DNA of 64,000 bases from Microbacterium yannicii PS01 (GTDB lineage Bacteria; Actinomycetota; Actinomycetes; Actinomycetales; Microbacteriaceae): assembly GCF_000304335.1 (NCBI RefSeq), contig NZ_CAJF01000001.1:62001-126000 (forward strand), written 5' to 3'. Under the pieces are notes generated by a model. It saw only the letters and a list, made by a program, of their open reading frames with translations, was not told where the DNA came from and searched no databases. Positions 25,562-34,372 of the stretch are shown piece after piece; positions within the stretch are counted from its first letter, which is position 1, and every line of letters begins with the position of its first letter. The position numbers and the translations under genes are program-made.

Positions 25562-26339
25562 CCCGGAGCAGCTCGCCCTGGTCGCCATGGGCGAGGCCGT
25601 CGCGACGGACGAGGAGCGCGCTCACCTCGCGTCCTGCCCGGCGTGCACGGCGGAGGTCGCCGAGATGACGCACGCGGCGGTCGTCGCGCGCTCGACGATC
25701 GACGAGGGCGTGCTCGAGGCACCGTCGTCCCGCGTGTGGGGACGCATCCACGAAGAGCTCGGGCTCGGACAGGCCGTCATGGCAGATCCGCTGTCTTCGG
25801 CGGCGGCTGCCCTCGAGCCCGCGGACACGTCGGGGCAGGCGGAGGCCGCGTCCGCCCCGCTCGAGACGTCCGCGTCGGCGGAACGCGTCGGCCGGCGAGT
25901 TCGTCGAACCCGGTCGATGTGGGTGCTCGCGGCATCCGTCGTCCTCATCCTCGCCGTAGGCGGGGGACTGTGGGCCGGAGTCTCGGCCAGACTGACGCCG
26001 ACTGTCGTCGCCGCGGCCTCGCTCGACGCCTTCCCCTCGCACCCGCAGGCCGAGGGCGCGGCCGAGGTCGACGAAAGCCGGGACGGGCGTCGCACCCTCA
26101 CTGTGACCCTCGAGGGCGCCGCCGAGTCGGACGCCTATCGCGAGGTGTGGCTCATCGGGAACGATGGCGCGGCGCTGATCAGCCTCGGGCTGCTGGAAGG
26201 CTCGACCGGCACCTTTCCCATCCCGGAGGGCGTCGATCTGAGTGAATACGACCTCGTCGACATCTCGTTCGAGCCGGTCGACGGCGACCCGGCGCATTCG
26301 GGCGACTCGATCGTCCGCGGACAGCTGAAGTCCGCATGA
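25548..26339 (+). CDS. Anti-sigma factor with zinc motif, RskA-like
   Basis: Membrane anti-sigma factor of 263 residues for the sigma factor encoded just upstream. The zinc-type anti-sigma motif is HLASCPAC near residues 26-33. A single membrane span (WVLAASVVLILAVGGGLWAGV, about 125-145) leads to an extracellular anti-sigma-K/RskA domain with REVWLIGNDGAALISLGLLEG. Release would follow regulated proteolysis, as for RskA. GTG start inside the sigma factor gene with GGAGGTGA upstream. Confidence 0.92.
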   Translation: MSHLDPEQLALVAMGEAVATDEERAHLASCPACTAEVAEMTHAAVVARSTIDEGVLEAPSSRVWGRIHEELGLGQAVMADPLSSAAAALEPADTSGQAEAASAPLETSASAERVGRRVRRTRSMWVLAASVVLILAVGGGLWAGVSARLTPTVVAAASLDAFPSHPQAEGAAEVDESRDGRRTLTVTLEGAAESDAYREVWLIGNDGAALISLGLLEGSTGTFPIPEGVDLSEYDLVDISFEPVDGDPAHSGDSIVRGQLKSA

Positions 26340-26357
26340 GGCGATAATGTCCCTCCC

Positions 26358-26966
26358 GTGAAGACGGACTTCAAGAAGGAGATCCGGGCCTACACGGCTC
26401 GTCGCGGTGCTTTCGACGTCGTCGACGTGCCGCCGCTGCGGTACCTCATGATCGACGGCCACGGCGACCCGAACGCGCAGGAGTACGCCGACGCCATCTC
26501 GACGATCTTCCCCGTCGCCTACAAGCTCAAGTTCCTGAGCAAGAAGGAGCTCGACCGCGACTACGTCGTGATGCCGCTGGAGGCACTGTGGTGGTCGGAC
26601 GACATGTCAGCGTTCACCACCGGCCGAGACAAGTCGAAGTGGGACTGGACCGCGCTCAACATGATCCCCGACTGGATCACCGAAGACCTCGTCGACCGCG
26701 CGCTCGCCGCAGCTGAGGACGCGCCGGCGATCAGAAAGGTGCGGATCGAGACGCTCGCCGAAGGACGCTGCGTGCAGTCGCTCCACATCGGGCCGTTCGA
26801 TGAGGAGGGGCCGGTGCTCGCGCGCCTGCACGACGAGTACATCCCTGACCACGGCCTGCGCATGACGGGCAAGCACCACGAGATCTATCTCAGCGACCTC
26901 CGCCGCACCGATCCGTCCAAGCTGCGCACGATCCTGCGTCAGCCGGTGACGGATGCCGCGGACTGA
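26358..26966 (+). CDS. GyrI-like small-molecule-binding domain protein
   Basis: A 202-residue cytoplasmic protein starting at the GTG of 26358-26360. It has the pattern of stand-alone GyrI-like/SHS2 proteins of this length class: RYLMIDGHGDPN, YAYKLKF region, VVMPLEALWW, WDWTALNMIPDWI, LHIGPFDEEGPVL and KHHEIYLSDLRR. Family members bind small hydrophobic molecules, and some hydrolyse cyclopropanes. Ligand unknown. It stands alone, followed by a strong terminator. Confidence 0.87.
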   Translation: MKTDFKKEIRAYTARRGAFDVVDVPPLRYLMIDGHGDPNAQEYADAISTIFPVAYKLKFLSKKELDRDYVVMPLEALWWSDDMSAFTTGRDKSKWDWTALNMIPDWITEDLVDRALAAAEDAPAIRKVRIETLAEGRCVQSLHIGPFDEEGPVLARLHDEYIPDHGLRMTGKHHEIYLSDLRRTDPSKLRTILRQPVTDAAD

Positions 26967-26997
26967 CCGGCCGGGGCCCCGATGCTGAACGCGCGGA

Positions 26998-27033
26998 ACG
27001 CCCGCTCCGTCGGTCGGTCGACGGAGCGGGCGT
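26998..27033. terminator. Strong hairpin after the GyrI-like gene
   Basis: ACGCCCGCTCCGTCG (26998-27012) pairs over 15 bases with 27019-27033, loop of six. It lies between convergent genes and can serve both. Confidence 0.85.
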
Positions 27034-27103
27034 ATGCGGGATGCCGCGAGCCCCAGTGGCGGCATCCTCGGCCGACGACCCGAACGCCGGCCCGCGGGCC
27101 CGC

Positions 27104-27832
27104 CTAGGCGTCCGCGCGGTCTGTGATGCGGCTGCGCCCCACGGCGAGCCAGAGTCCGGTGATGGCGAGCCAGATCGGCATGAGAACGCCGGGAAGGCCC
27201 GGAACCCCGGATGCGAAGACGGCGCCGAGGGTGGCGATACCCGCGAGTGCTGCAACGGTGCCGAGGATCCGTGAGACGCTCCGCTCCCGGAATGCCATCC
27301 ACGCCATGGCCAGCGCGCTCGCGATCAGGCCCGTCCAGCCGATGTAGGCGCCGAAGTCGGTGAGCACGTAGTAGACGAACAGGCCGGTGCCGTCCCAGAG
27401 GCCGGATTCCGGCCCGAGGTAGTTCGCCAATGCTCCGCGCCAGCCGTATCCGAGGGCGAGGGCACCACTGGCGGCGATCACTCCGCCGCTCACGACCCGG
27501 GAGGCGGTCGAACGCGCGAAGCGCGCATCCACGTGACGTCGCCACGCGGCGGCGAAGACGATGAGCGCGAGCACGGAGACCAGGCCGGCGAAGAACCCGA
27601 TGCGCCCCACCAGCGGGTCGAGGCTGAGCATGTCGGCTGCGGTGACGATGTACTGCTCGCCCCGGTCGGCGGCCGCCAGCTCGGCCTCGGGGCGAAGGTC
27701 GGTGACGACGGTGCCGGTGGTGCCGGCGAGCCCGGCGAGCAGGGCCCACAGCGGCCATCCCGCGAATCGGCCTCGCGGCGCACGGGACGGCGCCGGGGCG
27801 CCGGGTTGGGTGAGATCGGATGTCGAGGACAT
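27104..27832 (-). CDS. Integral membrane protein of unknown family
   Basis: A 242-residue protein from the ATG at 27830-27832, which has GAAGG upstream; the longer frame runs into the response regulator gene and is not protein-like. After a short Ala/Pro-rich head there are about seven hydrophobic spans (starting WPLWALLAGLAGTTGTVV). I do not recognise a domain. It is the last gene after the kinase and response regulator genes, 166 bases downstream of the regulator, and could be a target or accessory of that system. Confidence 0.65.
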   Translation of the reverse strand: MSSTSDLTQPGAPAPSRAPRGRFAGWPLWALLAGLAGTTGTVVTDLRPEAELAAADRGEQYIVTAADMLSLDPLVGRIGFFAGLVSVLALIVFAAAWRRHVDARFARSTASRVVSGGVIAASGALALGYGWRGALANYLGPESGLWDGTGLFVYYVLTDFGAYIGWTGLIASALAMAWMAFRERSVSRILGTVAALAGIATLGAVFASGVPGLPGVLMPIWLAITGLWLAVGRSRITDRADA

Positions 27833-27998
27833 GGCCTGGCCTTCGTGTTCGGGAGCGCGGCCCGGTGCCACGCAGCCGCGGTTGCGGCTCGATCCCAGCT
27901 TCGGGCGCCTGGCCGCCCGGCGGTCAGGTGCGTGAGTCCTCGATGTGCCTGGGACGCCCGCCGGGACACTCGACTGGCCTGGCGCGGGTGAGGCACGC

Positions 27999-28676
27999 TC
28001 AGGCGCCGGCTGTTCCATGGCGGGAGCCGAGCCCCGCTTCGCGCGCCATCACGATCAGCGCGCTGCGATCGGGTGCACCCAGCTTGGTGATGATGCTGTA
28101 GACGTAGTTGCGCACCGTCTTGCTCGTGAGCACGAGCGTGCGTGCGATCGAGCCGTTGTCGAGGCCCCGCGCGACGAGGTCGAGCACCTCGGATTCGCGA
28201 TCGGTGAGCTCGGGGAATCTCCGGGCGCCCGTATCGGACGCGCTGCCGCTGAGATACGCGACGGCGCGGGCCGCGACATCCGCTCCGAACAGCACCTGAC
28301 CGTCGGCGACGGCATGGATCGCGCGTTCGACCTCGAGCGGGGAGGCGACCTTCAGCAGGTACCCCTTGGCGCCGGCGCGCATTGCGGCGAACAGGGAACG
28401 GTCGTCCCCGAGCATGGTCAGGACCAGCACGGCGGTCGAGGGATGCTGCTGCGTGAGCATCCGCGTGGCGTCGATGCCGGACTCGGATCCGAGGTCCAGA
28501 TCCATGAGCACCACGTCGGGGGCGTGCTGACCCACCAGGTCCAGGGTGTCGGCGATCGTCGCCGCGTCGCCGACGACTTCCACGCCGTCCAGCGTGTCCA
28601 GCAGCGACGTGATGCCTCGGCGGAAAAGCGGGTGATCGTCGACGACGGCGACCTTGAGTGCGTGGCCTTGACTCAT
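27999..28676 (-). CDS. NarL/LuxR-family response regulator
   Basis: A 225-residue two-component regulator. The receiver domain (residues 8-125) has the acidic pair VDDHPLF, the phosphate-accepting Asp in VVLMDLDLG, Thr in LVLTML and Lys in GYLLKVAS. The LuxR-type helix-turn-helix domain (about 153-215) has LTDRESEVLDLVARGLDNGSIA and SKTVRNYVYSI. It follows two histidine kinase genes in the same direction, 123 bases after the second. Confidence 0.93.
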   Translation of the reverse strand: MSQGHALKVAVVDDHPLFRRGITSLLDTLDGVEVVGDAATIADTLDLVGQHAPDVVLMDLDLGSESGIDATRMLTQQHPSTAVLVLTMLGDDRSLFAAMRAGAKGYLLKVASPLEVERAIHAVADGQVLFGADVAARAVAYLSGSASDTGARRFPELTDRESEVLDLVARGLDNGSIARTLVLTSKTVRNYVYSIITKLGAPDRSALIVMAREAGLGSRHGTAGA

Positions 28677-28799
28677 CTCGACTCCCTCCGCCGCGATCTC
28701 GCCGCGGTTCGTGGCTTCATTGTGCCGTCTCCGGCGCCCACACGGACTGCGTCGATCCGCGTCTGCGCTTCGAGCCTGCAGGTCCCGGTGTCCCGGACG

Positions 28800-30875
28800 T
28801 CAGGACGCGTAGTCCTGGATCGCCGACCGAGCCGCGGGAAGCGAGACCGTGACCACCGTTCCGCGCCTCCCGCTCGACACGTCCAGGACTCCGCCGTGTG
28901 CGGCCGCCCGTTCGCGCATCGAGGTCATCCCGATGCCGGGCGTCGCGTCTTCCGGGATCCCTCGGCCGTTGTCGGAGACCTCGAGGACCGAGGACTCTGC
29001 GCTCGCCGTCACGCGGACCGCGACGTGGCGCGCGCCGGAATGGCGCGCCGCGTTGGCCAATGCCTCTGCCGCGACCAGGTACAGCGCTTCGGCTATGTCG
29101 GGAGACAGGTGAGCATCGCCGGCGACGGTGGCGTGCACTCGGAGCGCCGGGGACGCGAAACGGCTCACGAGCCGCTGGAGCGCGTCCGCGAGGTCCTCGC
29201 CATCGAGCGGACTCGGCGAGACCGCGTTCGCGAGATCGCGCACCTCTCGCAGCCGGCGATGGATGTCGTGGGTCAGTTCCGCCAACAGGTCGCGGGCACG
29301 TCGCGGGTCGCTCGCGGCGAGATTCTCGACCGCGGCGAGCCCGAATCCGATCCCGGCGAGGGCGGGACCGAGGCCGTCGTGCAGCTCGCGACGAATCGCC
29401 CGTCGCTCCTCCGCCCGGCGGGCGACGAGGTCGCTGCGCGCCGTGTCGAGAACCTCGTACGATTCCGCGAGGCGCACCACGGTGCTCACGAGCCCCGCGA
29501 CGTCGGCGAGCACGACGAGCGTGCGGCGGTCGAATCGCTGGCCGCCGATGGGCTGGGCTCGGAGTTCGCCGGCCGCCTCGCCACCGGTCGACAGTGGCAC
29601 GCGGGCCGGCTCGCCCGTCACCCGCACACCCGACTCCGCACGCTGCCCGCCGGCGTGGATCTCGACCCAGCCGAGCCGCAGCACCGAGCGCAGTGTGTGG
29701 GCGAGGTCCGTGAGGCCGGCCGCTCCCGGCGGGAGCTCGCCGATCCGCTCACCGAGGCGCGTCAGCAGGTGGGCGCGGTCGGCGCCGTCGCCGTAGACGA
29801 GTCGATCGATCCGGCGCTGCAGCCACCCCCGAAGAGGGAGTATCGCGAGGGCGATGACGACCGGCACGAGCAGCGACAGCGCGTCCACGCCGGCGAGCGT
29901 CACCGGGAGCGCGGCGACGAGCACCAGGTAAAGGGCGACGCCGGCGAAGGTGAGCAGCGACCACAGCAAGAGACGGCTCACGACGAGCGCGACCCCCCAC
30001 AGTCGCTGCCCGAGGACGACGACGAGGATCGCGGCGGGGTAGAGGATCTGTCCCAGCACCGGCGCCACGAGCCCGAAGTCGACCGCCCACGAGGGCAGAT
30101 CGAGACCCTCCGGCAGGACGAGTGCGAGGTACGACAGTGTGAGGAAGAGATGCCCGATGGTCAGCCAAGACAGACCCACGCGGGTGCGGCCTCGTGCCCG
30201 CGTCCATCGCGCGATCAGCACCGCGAGCGAGACGAACGAGATCGCTACGGCGGCGAAGGACAGGGCCGTGTACACGGGTGGAAGCGCCGCCTGGTATGCG
30301 GCGATGTCGATGGCCAGCGGGTTGCGCGGTGTCGGCACGGTCTGCTGGGTGAGGCTCGCGAAGAAGGCCGCGCCGGCGAAGACCGAGCACAGCGCCACGA
30401 GGGCGCGCTGCCAGCGTGGAAGCGGGGCGCGCGTGACGAGGATCGGCAGCACCGCCGTCATGAACGTGCCGGGAACGAATCCCCAGCCCGCCGCGAACGC
30501 GACCAGTCCCCACAGCGGAAGACCCGGCACCTGTGCCCCGAGCAGGCCGTACTGCACGCCGAACGCCGCGATGCCGGACCCTACTGCGTGCAGGGCGATG
30601 ATGACGCCCACCGGATGCGGTCGTCGAGCGAGGATAAGAGCGCTGACCGGCCCGTAGATCAGAGCCACCGTCACCCCGATGTCGTCGAAGCGCGCCTGCA
30701 TCTCGGGCGGAGCGGGGGAGAGGAAGACGCCGGGAAGGGGCTCGGCCGGAAGCTGCGCGATCCAGGCGATGGCGAGGGAAGCGATGGCGAGCGTCCACGA
30801 CACTGCCCACACACCGCCGGCGATCCATCGCCGGGGAGCGGCATCCCCTCCGCCGACCGGCAGCCGGGGCGTCAT
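28800..30875 (-). CDS. Membrane sensor histidine kinase, HisKA_3 type (intact)
   Basis: A 691-residue NarX-family kinase beginning at the ATG 30873-30875, which overlaps the preceding kinase stop (ATGA). About ten hydrophobic spans fill the N-terminal ~375 residues. A GAF-like segment follows, then the dimerisation/phosphoacceptor motif RRELHDGLGPALAGIGFGL and an intact ATPase domain: N box EALANAARHS, G1 VSDNGRGIPED and G2 GIGMTSMRERA. It should phosphorylate the LuxR-type regulator encoded next. Confidence 0.9.
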   Translation of the reverse strand: MTPRLPVGGGDAAPRRWIAGGVWAVSWTLAIASLAIAWIAQLPAEPLPGVFLSPAPPEMQARFDDIGVTVALIYGPVSALILARRPHPVGVIIALHAVGSGIAAFGVQYGLLGAQVPGLPLWGLVAFAAGWGFVPGTFMTAVLPILVTRAPLPRWQRALVALCSVFAGAAFFASLTQQTVPTPRNPLAIDIAAYQAALPPVYTALSFAAVAISFVSLAVLIARWTRARGRTRVGLSWLTIGHLFLTLSYLALVLPEGLDLPSWAVDFGLVAPVLGQILYPAAILVVVLGQRLWGVALVVSRLLLWSLLTFAGVALYLVLVAALPVTLAGVDALSLLVPVVIALAILPLRGWLQRRIDRLVYGDGADRAHLLTRLGERIGELPPGAAGLTDLAHTLRSVLRLGWVEIHAGGQRAESGVRVTGEPARVPLSTGGEAAGELRAQPIGGQRFDRRTLVVLADVAGLVSTVVRLAESYEVLDTARSDLVARRAEERRAIRRELHDGLGPALAGIGFGLAAVENLAASDPRRARDLLAELTHDIHRRLREVRDLANAVSPSPLDGEDLADALQRLVSRFASPALRVHATVAGDAHLSPDIAEALYLVAAEALANAARHSGARHVAVRVTASAESSVLEVSDNGRGIPEDATPGIGMTSMRERAAAHGGVLDVSSGRRGTVVTVSLPAARSAIQDYAS

Positions 30876-32857
30876 CGTGCGATCTCCGCATGGACGCCGC
30901 CCGTGGTGGGCAGCTCGGTCCGCGCACCGAGTTCGTCGGCGCGCTGCCGCACCGCCTCGGCGAGAGCCGTCGTCACCGTCGAGTCGCCATCGAATCGAAC
31001 ACCCAGGCGAACGCGCGAATCCTCGATGCTGACAGATGCCGCGACCCCCGCTACTCCGGGAGCCCTTCGCGCGCGCGACACCGCGTCGGCGATCACGAGG
31101 TAGACCGCCAACTGCAGGTCCGAGTCCAGCACGTCCGCGCCGTGAGCCGTCGTGGCCACGCGCAGTTCGCCGTGCGAGGCCGTCGTCGCCAGCTCGTCGA
31201 GCGCTGCTTCCAGATCCCCCTGGTCCAGCGCGGTCGGCATCAGCGTGCGTGCGAGCTGGCGAACGTCGTCGGCGCACGCGGTCGTGTCGCCTCGAAGTTC
31301 GGCGACGGCGATCGCTGCCAGGGGATCCTGGTTCGCGATGAGCGCGTCGGCGGCCGACATCCCGAATCCGATGCCGGCGAGCGCCGGAGCCAGCCGATCG
31401 TGCAGTTCGGTTCGCAGTAGGCGGCGCTCCTCCCGCCGAACGCCGAGCGTCCGGCGCCGCGTCGCGGCCACGTCTTCGTTGACCGTCGCCAGGAGGACGG
31501 CCGCGGCGACGAAACCGGCGGTCTGCTCCAGCACCGGTCGCGCCGCTCGGTCGATCGGCCGACCGGGATCATCGGTCACGGTGAGACGACCGATCGACCG
31601 GCCACCCGAGAGCAGGTCGACCGACACCGTGTCGGCGGCGATCGTTCCCACACGGACAGGAGCGGAGGCCGACGCGAGCGCGATCTCGACGGACGACAAG
31701 CGGAACGTCTCTCGCAGCGAAGCGGCGATCCTGCGCACCCCGTCCCGTCCGATCTCGGCGGAGTCGGCGTCCTCCTCGCCGGACGGGGTCACGGCCTCGG
31801 CCAGCCGACGCAGGACGTGTCGGGCCTCGGGTGCGCCGTCGGTGAACAATCGTCCGAGCCGCAGACGCAGCCGACGGGCGGTGGTGCCGAGGACGAGGGC
31901 GAGCGTGGCGGCGGCGATCGCGCCCGCGAGCGCGGCGTCCAGCCCGAGCGCCCGCCCGGCGGCGGTGGTCACGAGGTAGGCGGCGACGGCGAACGCCAGC
32001 GACTGCACACCGGCGATCGCATCGACGGTGCGTGACGCCAGATGACTCCCGTCGCGCACGGCGACAGCGGCGAGGATCCCGACCGGGAGGAGTCCCTGCG
32101 AGAGCACGAAGGCGGCATCGGCCAGGAGTGCCATCGGCGCCGGGAGAGCGGCCGCCAGGCGTCCGTAACTCGCGACAAGAAGAACGACTCCGGCGACGAA
32201 CCAGGCCACCGACTCCCGCTCCCGATCGATGCCGTCGCGCCAGCGCCGGGCGACGGCCACCGAGCCGGCGACGAAGCTGGCGATCGCCCAGAGGAGCGGA
32301 GCCACGTCGACCGACTGCGGAACAGGGCCGATCAGCGTGACGATCGAGACGACGAGGCTCGACAGCGGCGCGCCGAGGCCGATGGCCAATGCCACCCGAT
32401 GGGGGTGCGCGTGATCGCGGACCAGCAGCCACGGAAGCAGGGCGAGCGCCGCCAGCTCGGGGAGTCGCGCGAGGTGCGCAGTGACGGTGACCACGGTGCC
32501 GATCCCAGACGTATCGGGCAGCAGGCGACTCAGCACGAGGACGAGCGCCAGCCACCCGCTCGTGATCGCGAGAGCGCCGGTGAGGGCGGCGACATCCCGG
32601 CGGCGAAGCGACAGCGCGACCGCCGCCACCGGCGCGTATACGACGGCCGCGACGACGAGGCGGGCGATCGGCGAGGGATCCGTGGCTGTCGAGACCGCCA
32701 GGATGAGCGCGATCACCGAGGGCAGGACGGCGAGGAGAACCAGTGCGAGTCCGATGCGCGTCGGCGGCGCCGGCGAGTGAGCAAAGGTGAGTGCCGGGCG
32801 TGGCGAGTGGACCGGCGCGTCGCCGGGACGCGCAACCGCGCCTCGATATCCGCTCAC
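30872..32857 (-). CDS. Histidine kinase-like membrane protein with degenerate ATPase domain
   Basis: A 661-residue protein of the same plan as the following kinase: eight or nine membrane spans, a GAF-like stretch, then RTELHDRLAPALAGIGFGM with the phosphoacceptor His kept. In the ATPase domain the N box has no Asn (IADAVSRARRAPGVAG), and the region where DNGRGI and GIGMTSMRERA should be reads RFDGDSTVTTALAEAVRQRA. It should not bind ATP. It is probably a partner or regulator of the intact kinase, possibly phosphorylated in trans. The GTG at 32855-32857 is the only reasonable start; no clear Shine-Dalgarno. Confidence 0.82.
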   Translation of the reverse strand: MSGYRGAVARPGDAPVHSPRPALTFAHSPAPPTRIGLALVLLAVLPSVIALILAVSTATDPSPIARLVVAAVVYAPVAAVALSLRRRDVAALTGALAITSGWLALVLVLSRLLPDTSGIGTVVTVTAHLARLPELAALALLPWLLVRDHAHPHRVALAIGLGAPLSSLVVSIVTLIGPVPQSVDVAPLLWAIASFVAGSVAVARRWRDGIDRERESVAWFVAGVVLLVASYGRLAAALPAPMALLADAAFVLSQGLLPVGILAAVAVRDGSHLASRTVDAIAGVQSLAFAVAAYLVTTAAGRALGLDAALAGAIAAATLALVLGTTARRLRLRLGRLFTDGAPEARHVLRRLAEAVTPSGEEDADSAEIGRDGVRRIAASLRETFRLSSVEIALASASAPVRVGTIAADTVSVDLLSGGRSIGRLTVTDDPGRPIDRAARPVLEQTAGFVAAAVLLATVNEDVAATRRRTLGVRREERRLLRTELHDRLAPALAGIGFGMSAADALIANQDPLAAIAVAELRGDTTACADDVRQLARTLMPTALDQGDLEAALDELATTASHGELRVATTAHGADVLDSDLQLAVYLVIADAVSRARRAPGVAGVAASVSIEDSRVRLGVRFDGDSTVTTALAEAVRQRADELGARTELPTTGGVHAEIAR

Positions 32858-32969
32858 GCGGACCAGGATCGCGGCGCCGCGTGCCGCGCCGCGGGACGTG
32901 AAGAGTGCACCTCCCGATGCTCCCGCGACCCGCGGCCCGAGCGATAGGGGCGGTTGTCCTCGGTTCGCC

Positions 32970-33545
32970 TCAGGCGGCGCGTTCCAGGCGGACCGTGGCG
33001 ACCAGAACCCCCGCGACGACAGCCCCCAGGCCGCCGACGGTCATATCGCCGATCGTGTCTTGATACGTGACGAAGATCTCGGCGGTGACGAAGGTCTTGC
33101 CCAGCCACTCCACCATCTCCCACACCGCGCTGACCGCGAGCCCGAGCGCCGTCACGATCACGATCGGCGTGCGCCGCCTCGCACCCGCCGCCCGTGGGAG
33201 CGGGACGACGTCCAGGCGAGTGAGAAGGAGATAGAGCATCGCTGCGCCGGCCCCCGTGCAGACGACGTGCACGGCGAGGTCCCACCCTGGCCAGACGCGA
33301 TACAACCCCAGCACGTTGCTCCACGCCGCCACGAGCACCGTTATCCCGAAGAAGATGTCGAAGCCCGGGCGCACTCCGACGAAGCGCGGGACCACGAGCG
33401 CCGGAAGGGCGAGCGCGAGGATGCCGGCATCCGTCGCCGTCCACCAGACGAACGCGGCGGCGACGCTCAACAGGCCCAGGGCGCGGACCGCATCGGCGAG
33501 CCATTCGCCCGGGCCGGCCGGCGCGCGCAGGAAGTTCGCGATCAT
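32970..33545 (-). CDS. DUF2238/YjdF-like membrane protein
   Basis: A 191-residue protein with five or six hydrophobic spans. The segments WDLAVHVVCTGAGAA, SAVWEMVEWLG and YQDTIGDMTVGGLGAVVAG match the conserved acidic/histidine pattern of the DUF2238 (YjdF) family. Function unknown. ATG overlaps the stop of the EEP-family gene (ATGA). It is the last gene of a three-gene unit with the hydrolase and the glycosyltransferase. Confidence 0.72.
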   Translation of the reverse strand: MIANFLRAPAGPGEWLADAVRALGLLSVAAAFVWWTATDAGILALALPALVVPRFVGVRPGFDIFFGITVLVAAWSNVLGLYRVWPGWDLAVHVVCTGAGAAMLYLLLTRLDVVPLPRAAGARRRTPIVIVTALGLAVSAVWEMVEWLGKTFVTAEIFVTYQDTIGDMTVGGLGAVVAGVLVATVRLERAA

Positions 33546-34372
33546 ACGGGGCCGTTCTCCTCACCGAGCCGTACGACGGCCTGGACGGGCAGATGGTCGG
33601 ACGGCCAGGACCCGTCGAAGCGGCGCGCGTTGATCCCCGCCCGCTCCACGGCGAAGTCGGGAGTGACCACGATCCAGTCGATCCGGGTCGTACCGGTGCG
33701 CGGCGGGCGGTAGTTCGCGAACGTGCCGACCGAGGCGCCGAGCCGGTGCTCCGCGACGGTCCACGCATCCTTCAGCGATTCGTCCGCGAGGAGCGCTCGA
33801 AGCGTGCGGGACTCGGCGCCGGCATTGAGGTCGCCGGTCAGGATCGCAGGGCCGTCACCGACGAGAGCGCGCAGCGTGTCCACGGAGCGCAGTCGCGATC
33901 GGGGCGAGAAGGGATCGAGGTGGGTGTTGATCGCGAGAAAGGACGTGCCGGTCGCGCGGTCACGCAGACGCGCCGTGACGGCGATGCGCGGGATCGGGTT
34001 GCCCCAAGACCGGGATCCGGGCTGGTGCGGGTGCTCCGAGAGAGCGGTCTGGTCCCACTCGAGCAGTTCCAGGCGCTCGGTGTCGAAGTACAGTGGGCAC
34101 CCCTCGCCGGTGCGGCGGGCGCCCCGCCCGTGGCCGACGAAGCGGTACCGGGGCCCGAGGGCGTTGAGCACGTCGTCCGCCTGGTCCGGCATGGCCTCCT
34201 GGAGACCGAGAAGAGCCGGTCGCTCGCTCGTCAGGAGGTCCCGCGCGGCCGGCCGGCGATGCCGCCAACGGTCGGCGCGCCGCCACGCGAGTCCGTCCAT
34301 CCGGCGGCGGATGTTGAACGTCGTGACGTGCAGGCCCGGCGGATCGACGGGTCCGATCAGCGGCACCGTCAC
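33542..34372 (-). CDS. Endonuclease/exonuclease/phosphatase (EEP) family hydrolase
   Basis: A 276-residue metal-dependent phosphodiester hydrolase. The catalytic elements appear in order: TTFNIRR, LLGLQEAMP (metal Glu), INTHLDP, LTGDLNAG (Asp/Asn), TRIDWIVV and WPSDHLPV (Asp-His). The start is the GTG at 34370-34372, preceded by GGGAGGGG and overlapping the glycosyltransferase stop as GTGA. There is no signal peptide. The substrate could be DNA, a phospholipid head group or another phosphodiester. Confidence 0.88.
   Translation of the reverse strand: MTVPLIGPVDPPGLHVTTFNIRRRMDGLAWRRADRWRHRRPAARDLLTSERPALLGLQEAMPDQADDVLNALGPRYRFVGHGRGARRTGEGCPLYFDTERLELLEWDQTALSEHPHQPGSRSWGNPIPRIAVTARLRDRATGTSFLAINTHLDPFSPRSRLRSVDTLRALVGDGPAILTGDLNAGAESRTLRALLADESLKDAWTVAEHRLGASVGTFANYRPPRTGTTRIDWIVVTPDFAVERAGINARRFDGSWPSDHLPVQAVVRLGEENGPV

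Noticed and set aside
27945-31103. 1052-codon open frame on the plus strand opposite the histidine kinase gene
   Set aside because: The product is Arg/Glu/His-rich without domains, and the opposite strand encodes a clear kinase; long antisense frames are expected at this GC content.
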